Origin: Alkalinema sp. CACIAM 70d
Lineage (GTDB): Bacteria; Cyanobacteriota; Cyanobacteriia; Leptolyngbyales; Leptolyngbyaceae
Direction of reading: 5' to 3'
NCBI GenBank assembly: GCA_002148405.1
Contig: MUGG01000106.1
Coordinates: forward strand, 1 to 57,796
Length of the DNA: 57,796 nt
Both the position numbers and the translations under genes were made by a program. Of the stretch, positions 18,001-26,550 are shown in pieces; the first letter of the stretch is position 1, and every line of letters begins with the position of its first letter. The notes beneath the pieces are model-generated. The model saw nothing but the letters and a program-made list of their open reading frames with translations. It did not search any database and had not been told where the DNA came from.

Positions 18001-20636
18001 TCTGCCTCAACGATCACGGGATCAATGACAGAGGGAACCGGCTCCCCTAGCGAGATCAAGCCCGTTCGCCCAAGGCTGAGAGCGTCCGATCGGCGATTTT
18101 GACTGAGGTAAAGCACCATTTGGGTGGCATATACCTCCGCGCGGTCGAGATGACTGCGGGCATGATCCAGCAGGGCATTGAAGGCAACATCGGCCCCTTG
18201 CCCGTTGCCGCAGAGGTATTCACATTCCAACTGTTCACTGAGGAGATCAAACGTGAGGGAGTAGTCATTATCCCAACTATCGGGAGGCAGTAGGGCGATG
18301 CCCATTGCAAAGTATTTTCGTGCAGGTTCGTAGGCTGCCGCAGCCTTTGCTTTCTTGCCTGCGCCTAAATTCAGGTGTGCCAATTGCCAGCGCTCTTCTG
18401 GCGTGTGGATGAGATCACGCCCTGCATTGAGTTGGTTAACGACTTCAAATAGTTGATCTTCCTGCCGCAAACTGAGCATGTGCCGGAGTCCCACTTGCCC
18501 CACTTTGAGGTGGAAAGCTTGGCGTTCTGTGGGGAGAAGTAGAGAGTAGGCGGCCTGTTGAACCCGATCGTGTAAAAAGCGGAATGTCGTGACCTCAGGG
18601 TGCTCTTGGAGTAGCCAAATTTCCCAATCCAGCGATCGAGTTGTCCCCAAATTAGCAGGTAATAGCAGTCCTTCTCGGAGGGCATCCCAGAGCGTTTGGG
18701 CAATTTCAGTGGGTGAACATCCCTGCACCACCGCTAGCAATCCCAAACTAAATTCATTGCCAATACAGGCTGCCACCTTGAGGGACTGTTGGGTCGCTAT
18801 TGGTAAGCGCCGAATTTTGTCAATCATCAGATCCACAACATCTTGGGTGATCCCCAGATTCTGAATCCGATTTAAGTCCCATTGCCAACTACCCTGTTCA
18901 CAATCATAAGTAATTAATTTCGCACTATCCAGAAACTCCAGAAGTTGGTTGAGAAAAAAAGGATTGCCTTGAGTTCGGTTAAACAGTAGCTCCCCAAGGG
19001 GCGTCATTCTTGCCGGACTCAGCCCAAAACTGTCTGCTAGCAACTGAACCGTCTCGGACAACTGCAGGGGCGGAATGTCCAAAGGCTGAGTCATCGGTAG
19101 CGAAGCGAGTAAATTCAGGGGATGATCCTCCCCCATTTCCTGGGAGCGATAGGCTCCAATCATGAGCAAGGAAACCTGATCGAGATCCATTAACAGTCGA
19201 TGAATCAGAGTGAGAGAAGCCGCATCTGCCCATTGCAGGTCATCGAGGAAAATCACCAATGGATGTTCTATTTGGGCAAAAATACGAATAAATTGTTGCA
19301 GAACGAGATGAAAGCGATTTTGGCTTTCTAGGGCATCCAGCTTAGCTGGCGGCGGGGTTTTATCTAAAAGGACGGCAATTTCCGGAATCACATCAATGAG
19401 GATCTGACTATTATTGCCGATCGCCTGGGTCAGCTTTTCGCGCCATTGCTGCACTTGGGCATCGCTTTCGGTGAGAACTTGGCGAACCAATTCCTGAAAG
19501 GCTTGAATGAGTGAAAGATAGGGAACATCTTGACGAAATTCGTCAAATTTTCCAGTGATGAAATAGCTGCGTTTGGGCAGAATCGATCGTTGCAGTTCAT
19601 GCACTAAAAAGGACTTGCCCACGCCTGCCGCCCCAGAAATAAGCACAAATTTCAGGTGACCTTGGCCTGCTTGCTGAAAGGAGTCTAAAAGCAAGGTGAG
19701 TTCTTGATCTCGACCATAGCGTTTTTGGGGAAAGCGAAACTGAGTCGAGCGATCGTGCTGTCCCAGGGAAAACTCAGCAATCGTCCCTGTTTTTACAAGT
19801 TGTTCTAGGCAATATTTCAGATCTGCCTTCAAACCATAGGCACTTTGGTAGCGATCTTCAACAGTCTTGGCCAGTAGTTTCATGACGATCGCCGAGAGGC
19901 CGATCGGGATCGCCGGATTTTGCTTATGGAGGGGAACAGGTTGGCGGGCAATATGGCAATGTACCAGTTCAATGGGATCTTGAGTCAGGAAGGGTGGCTG
20001 TCCAGCTAAAACCTGATATAACGTCACACCCAAAGAGTAGAAATCCGTTCGATAATCCACCGTCCGATTAAGGCGGCCAGTCTGTTCAGGAGAGCAATAG
20101 ATTAACGCATGCCGGAATAGCTGGGAGATTTCCCAGCGCCCTAAAACCGACGGCAAGCCTGTATTCATCCCCAAATTAATCAGCTGTACAGTGCCGGTCG
20201 TTGGGTTAATCAGAATATTGTTCGGATCCAAACTACGATGGGCAATGTTCTGTTGGTGGAGATGGCCTAAGGTTTCAACCACCTTGACCATCCACTGAAG
20301 AATTTCCACCAGTGAACATTGGGCCGATTCGATCCAGTGGGCTAGCGGATAGCCACCTAAATCTTCCAAAACAAGGAGGGGACATTGCTCACTCATTTCT
20401 AGAGTGAGTACTTGAGCCAGCCCCGAAATACTGAGTTTCCGACTCACCTCATATTCATATTTCAATTGATAAATGATTGAATAGGCGATCGAGTCCACCT
20501 GAATCGCCTTTAAGAGAACAGATGCTTGATCCTGATTGCGAATTGCACGATAAATTACCTGGCCTGCAACGTTGTAGACCTGTTCGACTAGGGAATATCC
20601 TGGAATGGAAAAGTCAATCGGTGGGGCATCCAGCAT
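15048..20636 (-). CDS. Giant hybrid sensor: Ser/Thr kinase-like, AAA/TPR-like, GAF and histidine kinase
   Basis: 1862 residues from the ATG at 20636; a TTG 18 bases earlier is the alternative. Order: kinase-like domain (about 12-280), ATPase with Walker A GAAGVGKS (335-342) and Walker B VIFLDDLQWAD near 461, a long helical region of the type found in such multi-domain kinases, GAF (about 1330-1510), coiled coil, then HisKA with His1588 (GVAHEIKNPLNF) and HATPase (N-box LIANAIDAI, G1 DNGAGM, G2 GTGLGLS). The Ser/Thr kinase part looks inactive. The HRD motif reads HRS (Ser135 for the catalytic Asp) and the DFG motif reads NLG (Asn154), although Lys43 and Asn140 remain. The histidine kinase half appears intact. 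No partner regulator gene is adjacent. Confidence 0.93.
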   Translation of the reverse strand: MLDAPPIDFSIPGYSLVEQVYNVAGQVIYRAIRNQDQASVLLKAIQVDSIAYSIIYQLKYEYEVSRKLSISGLAQVLTLEMSEQCPLLVLEDLGGYPLAHWIESAQCSLVEILQWMVKVVETLGHLHQQNIAHRSLDPNNILINPTTGTVQLINLGMNTGLPSVLGRWEISQLFRHALIYCSPEQTGRLNRTVDYRTDFYSLGVTLYQVLAGQPPFLTQDPIELVHCHIARQPVPLHKQNPAIPIGLSAIVMKLLAKTVEDRYQSAYGLKADLKYCLEQLVKTGTIAEFSLGQHDRSTQFRFPQKRYGRDQELTLLLDSFQQAGQGHLKFVLISGAAGVGKSFLVHELQRSILPKRSYFITGKFDEFRQDVPYLSLIQAFQELVRQVLTESDAQVQQWREKLTQAIGNNSQILIDVIPEIAVLLDKTPPPAKLDALESQNRFHLVLQQFIRIFAQIEHPLVIFLDDLQWADAASLTLIHRLLMDLDQVSLLMIGAYRSQEMGEDHPLNLLASLPMTQPLDIPPLQLSETVQLLADSFGLSPARMTPLGELLFNRTQGNPFFLNQLLEFLDSAKLITYDCEQGSWQWDLNRIQNLGITQDVVDLMIDKIRRLPIATQQSLKVAACIGNEFSLGLLAVVQGCSPTEIAQTLWDALREGLLLPANLGTTRSLDWEIWLLQEHPEVTTFRFLHDRVQQAAYSLLLPTERQAFHLKVGQVGLRHMLSLRQEDQLFEVVNQLNAGRDLIHTPEERWQLAHLNLGAGKKAKAAAAYEPARKYFAMGIALLPPDSWDNDYSLTFDLLSEQLECEYLCGNGQGADVAFNALLDHARSHLDRAEVYATQMVLYLSQNRRSDALSLGRTGLISLGEPVPSVIDPVIVEAEHAELKQLLQRSRDQLDITQLACLPRAQDTHHQVIMKLLQYLAAASVTRDRQFYQWAILRMVKRTLREGLTANSAYGFVAYGTILSAAEDYATAHAFGQVALQISEQFNSLQGITQFSFGGLLAHWQLSFLDCRQYLLRAFQQCCETGEFLYALYSLVLRADITLMSGISLEKGDRDIQQAKEFATQRRTSTFINDAIIKQQFIRSLRGTTQAYGSFSDSEISEEALLHQLQQPSEPQNTLSRYYIYKLQSLYLFGQYGDAQAIAEASAQLVDSHFGVAIAVEHYFYSALLLAAHYSHLPEPEQTQVWHTLESHCAQLQKWANHCPANYGHRLLLIKAAMAQLQGQDSQATTLYDRAISAANEQSCLSIEAIAGELAAKYHWQQGRSRIAQSYFQDACAAYSQWGAQAKVIQLRQDWPDLAGSKPQREAETWLSDRLLPDSSQQPWTARSTQTLDWMTVIKASQALSSEIVFSSLMEKLMKIVIENAGAERGLLVVRRDGELKIEAEGHVNAPLDGENRETDTLKAELADRREADLNSVSNFSQHLPSMGGISMRMPSTLIAYVERTQTTIVLNHAAVDERFSTDPYIQTQQTKSVLCFPMVYQGKLTGILYLENNLTLGAFTPDRLAVLKLLTAQVAISIENASLYSNLQRYSQELELQNQALATSRMQLQTQTYQLEEMLTNLQRTQAQLVQTEKLSSLGQLIAGVAHEIKNPLNFIAGNIDYADNYVQQLLQLIQLYQEYYPQPVQPVQALIEAIDLDFLLNDLRKIFSSMQMGSERIHNLVVSLRNFSRTDEQEVQQVDIHEGLDGTILILQPRFKATQERPAIQLEKHYGELPLVECYPSQLNQVFMNLIANAIDAIDELCQQRTFDANRALPSVIQVQTEVVDQQHIAVHIRDNGAGMTEETRQQLFAPFFTTKPTGQGTGLGLSISYQIVVEKHHGNVSCVSAANEGAEFTVTIPIRQPNLPQPSTVPPTANSPHPL

Positions 20637-20788
20637 CAAACAACCTCGGCGCAATCGAGCACAAAGTCAACCATTGATCGTTGTACCTAATTATTAATAG
20701 CTTGCCCCAGCCGATTTAATCCCTATCAAATCGGAATTTTCCATCCTTGAATAAGAAAATTGGATCCTACCAATAAGCAGACCGGGAG

Positions 20789-20818
20789 CCTGTGGCCAGT
20801 CTTAGCACTAGCCACAGG
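20789..20818 (-). terminator. Hairpin downstream of the devC-devA pair
   Basis: CCTGTGGC (20789-20796) pairs perfectly with GCCACAGG (20811-20818) over a 14-base loop. It lies 33 bases past the stop of the ABC ATPase gene. No T-run follows on either strand, so termination is only likely, not shown. Confidence 0.4.
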
Positions 20819-20850
20819 ACTAGAAAGTTTCAGGGAATCAGGATCACAAA

Positions 20851-21621
20851 TTAGCTTTGCAGAATACCATCTTCCAGATGAATGACCCGATCGGCCACTT
20901 CGACAATGCGAGGATCATGGGTCACAATCAGCACGGTGCGGCCCCCTTCTTTCGCCAAATCCCGTAGAAGCTGAATCACAGCATGACCATTTTGGGAGTC
21001 TAGGGCAGCGGTGGGTTCATCGGCCATGATCAACTTGGGATTGCCAGCCAAGGCACGGGCGATCGCCACCCGTTGCTTCTGCCCACCGGAGAGATCCCGA
21101 GGCAGATTGTTGGCTTTATTGCCTAAATCCACTTGCTCCAGTAGCTCCATCGCTTGACGACGGGCAGCTTGCCTTTTGATCCCTTTAAGATGCAGGGCAA
21201 CTTCCACATTTTCCAGAGCTGTTAGAGCCGGAAAAAGGTTAAACCCTTGAAAAACAAACCCTAAGTTAGTCAACCGAAATTCCGCCAATTGGCGACTTGA
21301 CATCCGCGTAATGTCTTCCCCTAAAAGACAGACACGACCTTCGGTCGGGGTGAGAATGCCTGCTAAAATTGACAGTAACGTAGTCTTACCGGATCCCGAA
21401 GGCCCCATGAGTAATTGAACGTCCCCTGCATTGATCGTCAGGCTGACATTCTTGAGTGCATGGAACGCTTGAGTCCCCGTTTGGTAGATCATACTCACCC
21501 CACAGGCCGCGATCGCCTTTTGGGTCAACGCATCTTGAAGTAAAGACTCGCGGCAGGGCGTAACTGTAGCCGCAGAAAGGCTCCCAGGTCGTTGGATTTG
21601 GTCAAAATCAATCGCTGTCAT
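20851..21621 (-). CDS. devA: DevA/MacB-type ABC transporter ATP-binding protein
   Basis: 256 residues. An N-terminal extension of about 35 residues precedes the ATPase core: Walker [10 protein letters not shown] near residue 93, the Q-loop in [12 protein letters not shown], signature [16 protein letters not shown] near 178 and Walker [14 protein letters not shown] near 200, then the switch His in VTHDPR. This is the LolD/MacB/DevA subfamily that powers FtsX-like permeases. The permease gene devC is directly upstream on the same strand, 265 bases away. In the heterocyst-forming relatives DevBCA with TolC exports envelope glycolipids; here the substrate is unknown. Named by family resemblance only. 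Confidence 0.88.
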   Translation of the reverse strand: MTAIDFDQIQRPGSLSAATVTPCRESLLQDALTQKAIAACGVSMIYQTGTQAFHALKNVSLTINAGDVQLLMGPSGSGKTTLLSILAGILTPTEGRVCLLGEDITRMSSRQLAEFRLTNLGFVFQGFNLFPALTALENVEVALHLKGIKRQAARRQAMELLEQVDLGNKANNLPRDLSGGQKQRVAIARALAGNPKLIMADEPTAALDSQNGHAVIQLLRDLAKEGGRTVLIVTHDPRIVEVADRVIHLEDGILQS

Positions 21622-21886
21622 TCGTCAAAATCTCGATAGCGGCATCAAAGCAGAGGGAGAACTGAATTCTAGAATTAGCTTCACCCAGGGGGTGGCCAAA
21701 TCCAGATGTGGGAGCGAGTATCTTCTAGTCTAATCGCTCAATCCTCCTTTCCCAAGGGCATTCCTCAGGGATTTCAGAAGAGCCATGATTTAGAAAAAGC
21801 TATGTAGGTACTTACACATTCACGAGGAAGCGTTATGCAAACTGCACAGTCCTCCTTGACGGTTTAAAGAGTTGCGCTCTAAAGAT

Positions 21887-23137
21887 TTACGCTTTGAAGA
21901 CAATGGCTGGATCTACGCGAGTTACTTTTTGCACAGCAAACAGCGCAGACCCAACACACATCACCACCGTCAACACTAAGACTCCGGCAGCAGTGGTTGG
22001 CTCAATCAAAATCATGACGCCTTTAGCAGCCTGAGTCCAATGGCCGAGTCCAACACAGAGCAAAATACTAGGAACATAGCCTAAAATTGACATCCACAAA
22101 GCCTGTTCAATGATTACGCGGTAGATTACCCAATTGGACGCACCCATTGCCTTAAGAGTTCCAAACTCACGGATGTGGTCAGCAACTGAAGAATACAAAA
22201 TTTGCCCGACCACGACCATACCGACAATAAAACCTACGGTAGCTCCTAAGCCCAGGATGAATCCCACACCAGTCCGCTCTTCCCAATAATTCCGGGTTAG
22301 GGCAGCCATTTCCTTGCGGGTATAGGCTTCTGTACCCGGTAAGGCATCCCGTAAGCGCTGTTTCAATAAATCCAGATTCTCGCCTGGTTTGGCCCGAATC
22401 AAAATATAGGTAATGGGATCGCCTAAATTGAGTCGAGCCGGGGGCTGAATTTCGCCGATCTTCTGGCCCAGTGGCCGATTCTGAAAGCGGTTAGTGCAGT
22501 TGAGTTCTCCGTTGCTTTGTCGGGTGCAAGTGATGGAACTCGAAAGTTCTGCGGTTCCGTAGGCATTGGCTGTTTCTAACGAAGCAAAGAGAAAGGGACT
22601 GGAGGCATTGGATTGCACATCATCCAAAAATCCGACCACCGTAGCAGGTAAAAATCCGATGCTGCCTTGATCGCGAAGTTGCTGAAGCCCCAGCGATCGA
22701 CGACTATCTTGATCTAGCATGACGGTGTAGGGCTGCTTGAGGTCTTCAATTTTGCCCTGTAAAATTTTCCAACCTGCAAAAAGCTGTCCGTCAGGATTAA
22801 AGCCAAAAATTCTCACAGGAGCCAGTTTGCCATTGGCATCTCGCCAGCGTCCAGAGCGGAGTAATAGAACTTCTGCCCGATCGACCCCTGACACTTTTTC
22901 AGCTTGGGTGAGGTAGTCGGCGGGTAAAGCAGACGTCAGCTCAAAATACACCATTTCCTGGGAGGTCACCCAAAGATCAGCCGTGGTGTGATCAACCACG
23001 ATCGCCGTCGATCGGCTAAACCCTTTCAGAATGCCTAACTGGATAGTCACTAAGCTCACAGCAAACATAATCCCAGCCTGGGCAACCAAAAAGCGGGGAA
23101 TGTCTTCAAATAGGTTCTTGCGGGCGATAGATGCCAT
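21887..23137 (-). CDS. devC: DevC-type FtsX/MacB-family ABC permease
   Basis: 416 residues. One N-terminal helix (about 12-36), a large periplasmic domain (about 40-290), then three C-terminal helices (near 290-320, 340-368 and 385-408), the FtsX/MacB layout. The DevC-like N-terminus contains RKNLFEDIPRFLVAQAGIMF, and LKAMGASNWVIYRVIIEQAL near 330 is the cytoplasmic coupling segment. It should pair with the DevA-like ATPase downstream. The usual first gene of the set, the membrane fusion protein devB, is not beside it. The upstream 640 bases contain degenerate repeats instead. Confidence 0.9.
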   Translation of the reverse strand: MASIARKNLFEDIPRFLVAQAGIMFAVSLVTIQLGILKGFSRSTAIVVDHTTADLWVTSQEMVYFELTSALPADYLTQAEKVSGVDRAEVLLLRSGRWRDANGKLAPVRIFGFNPDGQLFAGWKILQGKIEDLKQPYTVMLDQDSRRSLGLQQLRDQGSIGFLPATVVGFLDDVQSNASSPFLFASLETANAYGTAELSSSITCTRQSNGELNCTNRFQNRPLGQKIGEIQPPARLNLGDPITYILIRAKPGENLDLLKQRLRDALPGTEAYTRKEMAALTRNYWEERTGVGFILGLGATVGFIVGMVVVGQILYSSVADHIREFGTLKAMGASNWVIYRVIIEQALWMSILGYVPSILLCVGLGHWTQAAKGVMILIEPTTAAGVLVLTVVMCVGSALFAVQKVTRVDPAIVFKA

Positions 23138-23774
23138 AGGGGGATAACCGACAGAAAGAAAACCAGCTAACCAAGTCAGCCCTGTATTTTAGTGTATCGA
23201 GTACTGTGGTATATCAAGGGTATATCAAGTACTTTGGGATATGAGGTGCTTTGGGATATCAAGCACCTTAGGTATCGAGAGTATATCGAGTACCTTATCT
23301 CAGAAACATGTCGATCCTATGAAGCTGTGGTTTCGCAGTGACCTACTGTGGATGGAGAAGCTATGACAAGCTCGACTCAGGAACACAGGTTAGGCGTTGA
23401 AATCTGATCTCGTCTGATCTCATTTGATCTCGATCGACTCCATCTAGATCAAACCCTAATCTGTTAGAGCAGCTTAGTTAGAGCAACTTAACTGGATCAA
23501 CTTCTGAAGTGAGTGCGGTATTTCCCAGTCAGTTAAACGTATACAGTGGGTTGAGTCAACTCGTTTGACGGTTTAACGTAGTCAGTCCGAAGACAAGTAT
23601 TCAGAAGCTGATGGTACAAACTTCAACCGCAAGTTAACTAAAACTAGGTGTTTTAAAGTTGCAAGCTTCAAATGTCACTTTTAGACGCCCACGATCGATT
23701 CAAAAAAATATTTTCCAAGGCAATCAAATCAATTGTGCTCTTCAGTTCTTCTTAGGGAGGCAAGAGATCATCAA
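23138..23774. repeat. Spacer with several families of short tandem repeats
   Basis: Upstream of devC. At 23193-23305 a unit close to GATATCAAGTACTTTGG recurs about six times with changes. At 23403-23432 a 10-bp unit TCTGATCTCG stands three times. At 23463-23490 the 14-bp GTTAGAGCAGCTTA stands twice. No ORF of note. The devC promoter should lie in this stretch. Confidence 0.7.
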
Positions 23775-24176
23775 CTATAAAATTTTTTCACCTTCATTGG
23801 AAGGTATCCATCCCAGCGCAACTTCAATTTGACTAGCTAAACTCCCTGGATCAAATGGCTTAATCAAAACCGCTTTTGCACCAAATTCTAAATATTCTCG
23901 TTGAGATGCGACTTTAACAGTTGCTGTCAGCATGATTACAGGAATATTCTGAGTCCTAGGATTGGAATGGAGATTTTTGAGCGTTTGCAAACCATCCATC
24001 CGAGGCATAGCGGCATCCAGTAAAATCGCATCTGGAAGACTGGCTTCCGCAATTTCAATTCCTTCTTCTCCAGAGGTTGCCGTTAGGACATCCCAAGTAT
24101 TGGTAATTTGCAGGCAAATCTTGGCAATCTCGCACATGTCTTCTTCATCATCAATCACTAAGATACGCTTCAACAT
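23775..24176 (-). CDS. CheY-like single-domain response regulator
   Basis: 133 residues from the ATG at 24176, ten bases after GGAG; a TTG three codons earlier is the alternative. A lone receiver domain: acidic pair in VIDDEEDM, phospho-acceptor Asp near residue 52 in AILLDAAMPRMDG, Thr in MLTATVK and the conserved Lys in LIKPFDPGSL. There is no output domain, so it would act by protein contact or in a phosphorelay. No kinase is beside it; the hybrid kinase at 15-20 kb is the nearest candidate on the same strand. Large spacers on both sides suggest a single-gene unit. Confidence 0.9.
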   Translation of the reverse strand: MLKRILVIDDEEDMCEIAKICLQITNTWDVLTATSGEEGIEIAEASLPDAILLDAAMPRMDGLQTLKNLHSNPRTQNIPVIMLTATVKVASQREYLEFGAKAVLIKPFDPGSLASQIEVALGWIPSNEGEKIL

Positions 24177-25380
24177 AGTTATCAAACTCCAATTCTTTTA
24201 AAACATTTTTTGTGTTTTTATTGATTACAGCCAAAGCGAACAAGAAACTAATTGATATAGAGGATTAATCAAGGATGATGAAGTCTATGAAAAGATGGTG
24301 AAAACCAGTTAATCGCATAGCATTTTTAAATAAAATATCCGGGAAAATTCGTATCTAGCTAGGAGGAACATCAATCTTAGGAAATTCAACATCGGTGTCA
24401 TCAACGACATTGAATTAAATGATAGAAGCATCTTCATTTTCACGATAAAACTGATAGCTCAATAGGATCGACAACCTACGACAAAAAATATTTTATTACC
24501 AAGAAATTTTTCATAGGCTCACTCTTATCTAACCAACTTTTTCAGGAGCAACTCTTGAACGAAGCTTGTAGACCAGACAATGGTACACAAATATACAAAG
24601 AACAGTGAATCTGGACTATTGAGAAATATAGAGCAAAAGAGTGGACTTCAGGTAAACAGGTTGATCGTCAACATCTTGATTCATGGTGAGGATTGTTCAG
24701 CCAATGCATTAATGACAAATGCTACTCCGTAATATTTTCGTAGCTTCTCAAACACTAATACTCAGTTGCATAAGGATTGCAGGAGATGCTTATTATCCAA
24801 GGAGACTATAGTCAGCAATCCCCCTTCTGAACTCGATTATTCCCCCAAAATAGCCAAAACCTAACTCAATTGCTCATTTGATTGAGACCAGTTTATCGGA
24901 ATCTTCACCATGGCTTCACCTTGGTTTTATATTTTAACCTAACTATTGTTTGAGCAAATTCTTGTACTTTGGGGATTGTACTTTGGGGATTGTGCTTTAG
25001 GGATTGTGCTTTGAGTCAGTGTCATAAGTGCTATACCTTATTTCTTTTAAAAAGTAAAATGAATCGGGAAATTTTCACGCTTATTCCATTTTTAATCGAT
25101 AATCTGCTCTTCATGGGCTATGTAGATTCTCATCAGTGGAGGCTCCGGCGAGTTTAACTGTTAGAGCTGCCCTGAAAAGGTGGCTGACAATGACTAAGGT
25201 ATGACAATAGCTGAAACAAGGGCTATAAAAGACATACCCCCCTAGGAACCCGCCAATGTTGAAAGTTGGGATTGCAGCAGTTAAGAAAAGTTCAGGAATT
25301 AACTTGGTGACGATCGCAGTGGACTAGCAACTGCTCAGTCATCCTAACCTGCCTCAAGTTGGGTATCAGTGTCCGCCTAG
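24177..25380. other. 1.2-kb gene-free region with 14-bp repeats and a candidate leader hairpin
   Basis: AT-rich, with no ORF that looks like a protein. At 24963-25015 the unit TGTACTTTGGGGAT occurs three and a half times. At 25198-25238 GGTATG pairs with CATACC and, inside it, ATAGC with GCTAT, giving a two-part stem 140 bases before the EAL gene. A small RNA or structured leader is possible but not shown. Confidence 0.5.
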
Positions 25381-26493
25381 ATGACTGTCATAACAAGGAA
25401 AAAACGAATGACCGGTAAACTTTCAGAAACAGTTGCTCACCTGCCGCAATCTTTTCAGGATGAAACTAATAACGACAGACCTGAGGCATTGCAGGATCCT
25501 ATTGCTTTAATCAGTCATGAATTGCGGACACCTTTGAACTCCATCCGAGGCGCACTCGGGCTGCTTCATGACGGTAAGCTCAATGCCCAGTCGCAGCAGG
25601 GGCAAGCTTTACTCAGTATGGCGTTACGCAATATCGATCGCCTGATTCGCCTTGCAGAAGCCATTGAGAAAGAAACTGTTCCAGTAATGACTATTTGGAC
25701 AGATTCAGATATGGAACAGTTCCACTTAGAACGAGAGTTTGAACAAGCCTTGCAAAACCAGAGCTTGGAGGTGTTCTATCAACCGATCGTGGTTTTGCAA
25801 ACCCATGAGGTCATTGGATTTGAAGCGTTGGCCCGCTGGCGACATCCCCAGCGAGGCTTCATTTCACCTGCGGTCTTTATTCCCATTGCAGAGCGTATGG
25901 GGGTAATTCAAGAAGTTGATCGCTTAGTTCTGCGCACCGCTTGTCATCAACTCAAGGTGTGGCAGCAACAATTCCCAGAGCTAAAAGACCTGACGATGAG
26001 TGTGAATCTTTCTGCACTTCAGTTATCCCAGCCGGATTTGGTTCCCTATGTTTCAGACGTTTTACAGGAAACGGGAATTACGCCCAACGATCTGATTTTA
26101 GAAGTCACAGAAAGTGCGATTTTAGAAAATCCGGAGACGGATGTGGAAGTTCTACAGCACTTGCGAGATCTGGGCGTGCAACTGGCGATCGATGACTTTG
26201 GTACGGGATATTCTTCCCTCAGCCGCCTGTATGCCTTGCCGATTACGGAGTTAAAAATCGATCGCTCCTTTATCTGCAATCAGCAGTGGCAAATGATTGA
26301 AGGCATTACCCGCCTAGCGGCTAGTCTGGGGCCAGAGGTGGTCGTAGAAGGCATTGAAACGGAAACGGAACTCAATGCGCTCCTGAAAATTGGTTGCCAA
26401 AAAGCCCAGGGCTTTTTCTTTGCCCGTCCCATGGATAAGCATGGCGCAGAAACTCTCTTGGCGTCAGGCAGAACGTCGGTTGCATTGATTTAA
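25381..26493 (+). CDS. HisKA-EAL fusion: c-di-GMP phosphodiesterase with a histidine-kinase dimerisation segment
   Basis: 370 residues. Residues about 38-98 form a HisKA-like H-box with His46 (ISHELRTPLNSIRG), but no HATPase domain follows. Residues about 115-360 are a complete EAL domain: Glu148 in FEAL, Asn209, Glu241, Asp271-Asp272 in DDFGTGYSS, Lys292, Glu323 and Gln343. With all these residues it should hydrolyse c-di-GMP to pGpG. The HisKA part may give dimerisation or receive a phosphate from a kinase, so turnover could be controlled by a two-component signal. The gene stands alone after a 1.2-kb spacer. The catalytic call is firm, the regulation is inference. Confidence 0.92.
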   Translation: MTVITRKKRMTGKLSETVAHLPQSFQDETNNDRPEALQDPIALISHELRTPLNSIRGALGLLHDGKLNAQSQQGQALLSMALRNIDRLIRLAEAIEKETVPVMTIWTDSDMEQFHLEREFEQALQNQSLEVFYQPIVVLQTHEVIGFEALARWRHPQRGFISPAVFIPIAERMGVIQEVDRLVLRTACHQLKVWQQQFPELKDLTMSVNLSALQLSQPDLVPYVSDVLQETGITPNDLILEVTESAILENPETDVEVLQHLRDLGVQLAIDDFGTGYSSLSRLYALPITELKIDRSFICNQQWQMIEGITRLAASLGPEVVVEGIETETELNALLKIGCQKAQGFFFARPMDKHGAETLLASGRTSVALI

Positions 26494-26550
26494 AGCCAAG
26501 TCAGAGTTGCATTCATGCTTTTTGCAACTGTTTGCGAAAGCAGGGCGGGG

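Noticed and set aside
23193..23305. Possible CRISPR-like array before devC
   Set aside because: Units are contiguous, about 17 bp and degenerate, without spacers or nearby cas genes.
24969..25157. 62-residue plus-strand frame before the HisKA-EAL gene
   Set aside because: Begins within the 14-bp tandem repeat, lacks a ribosome binding site and shows no motif.
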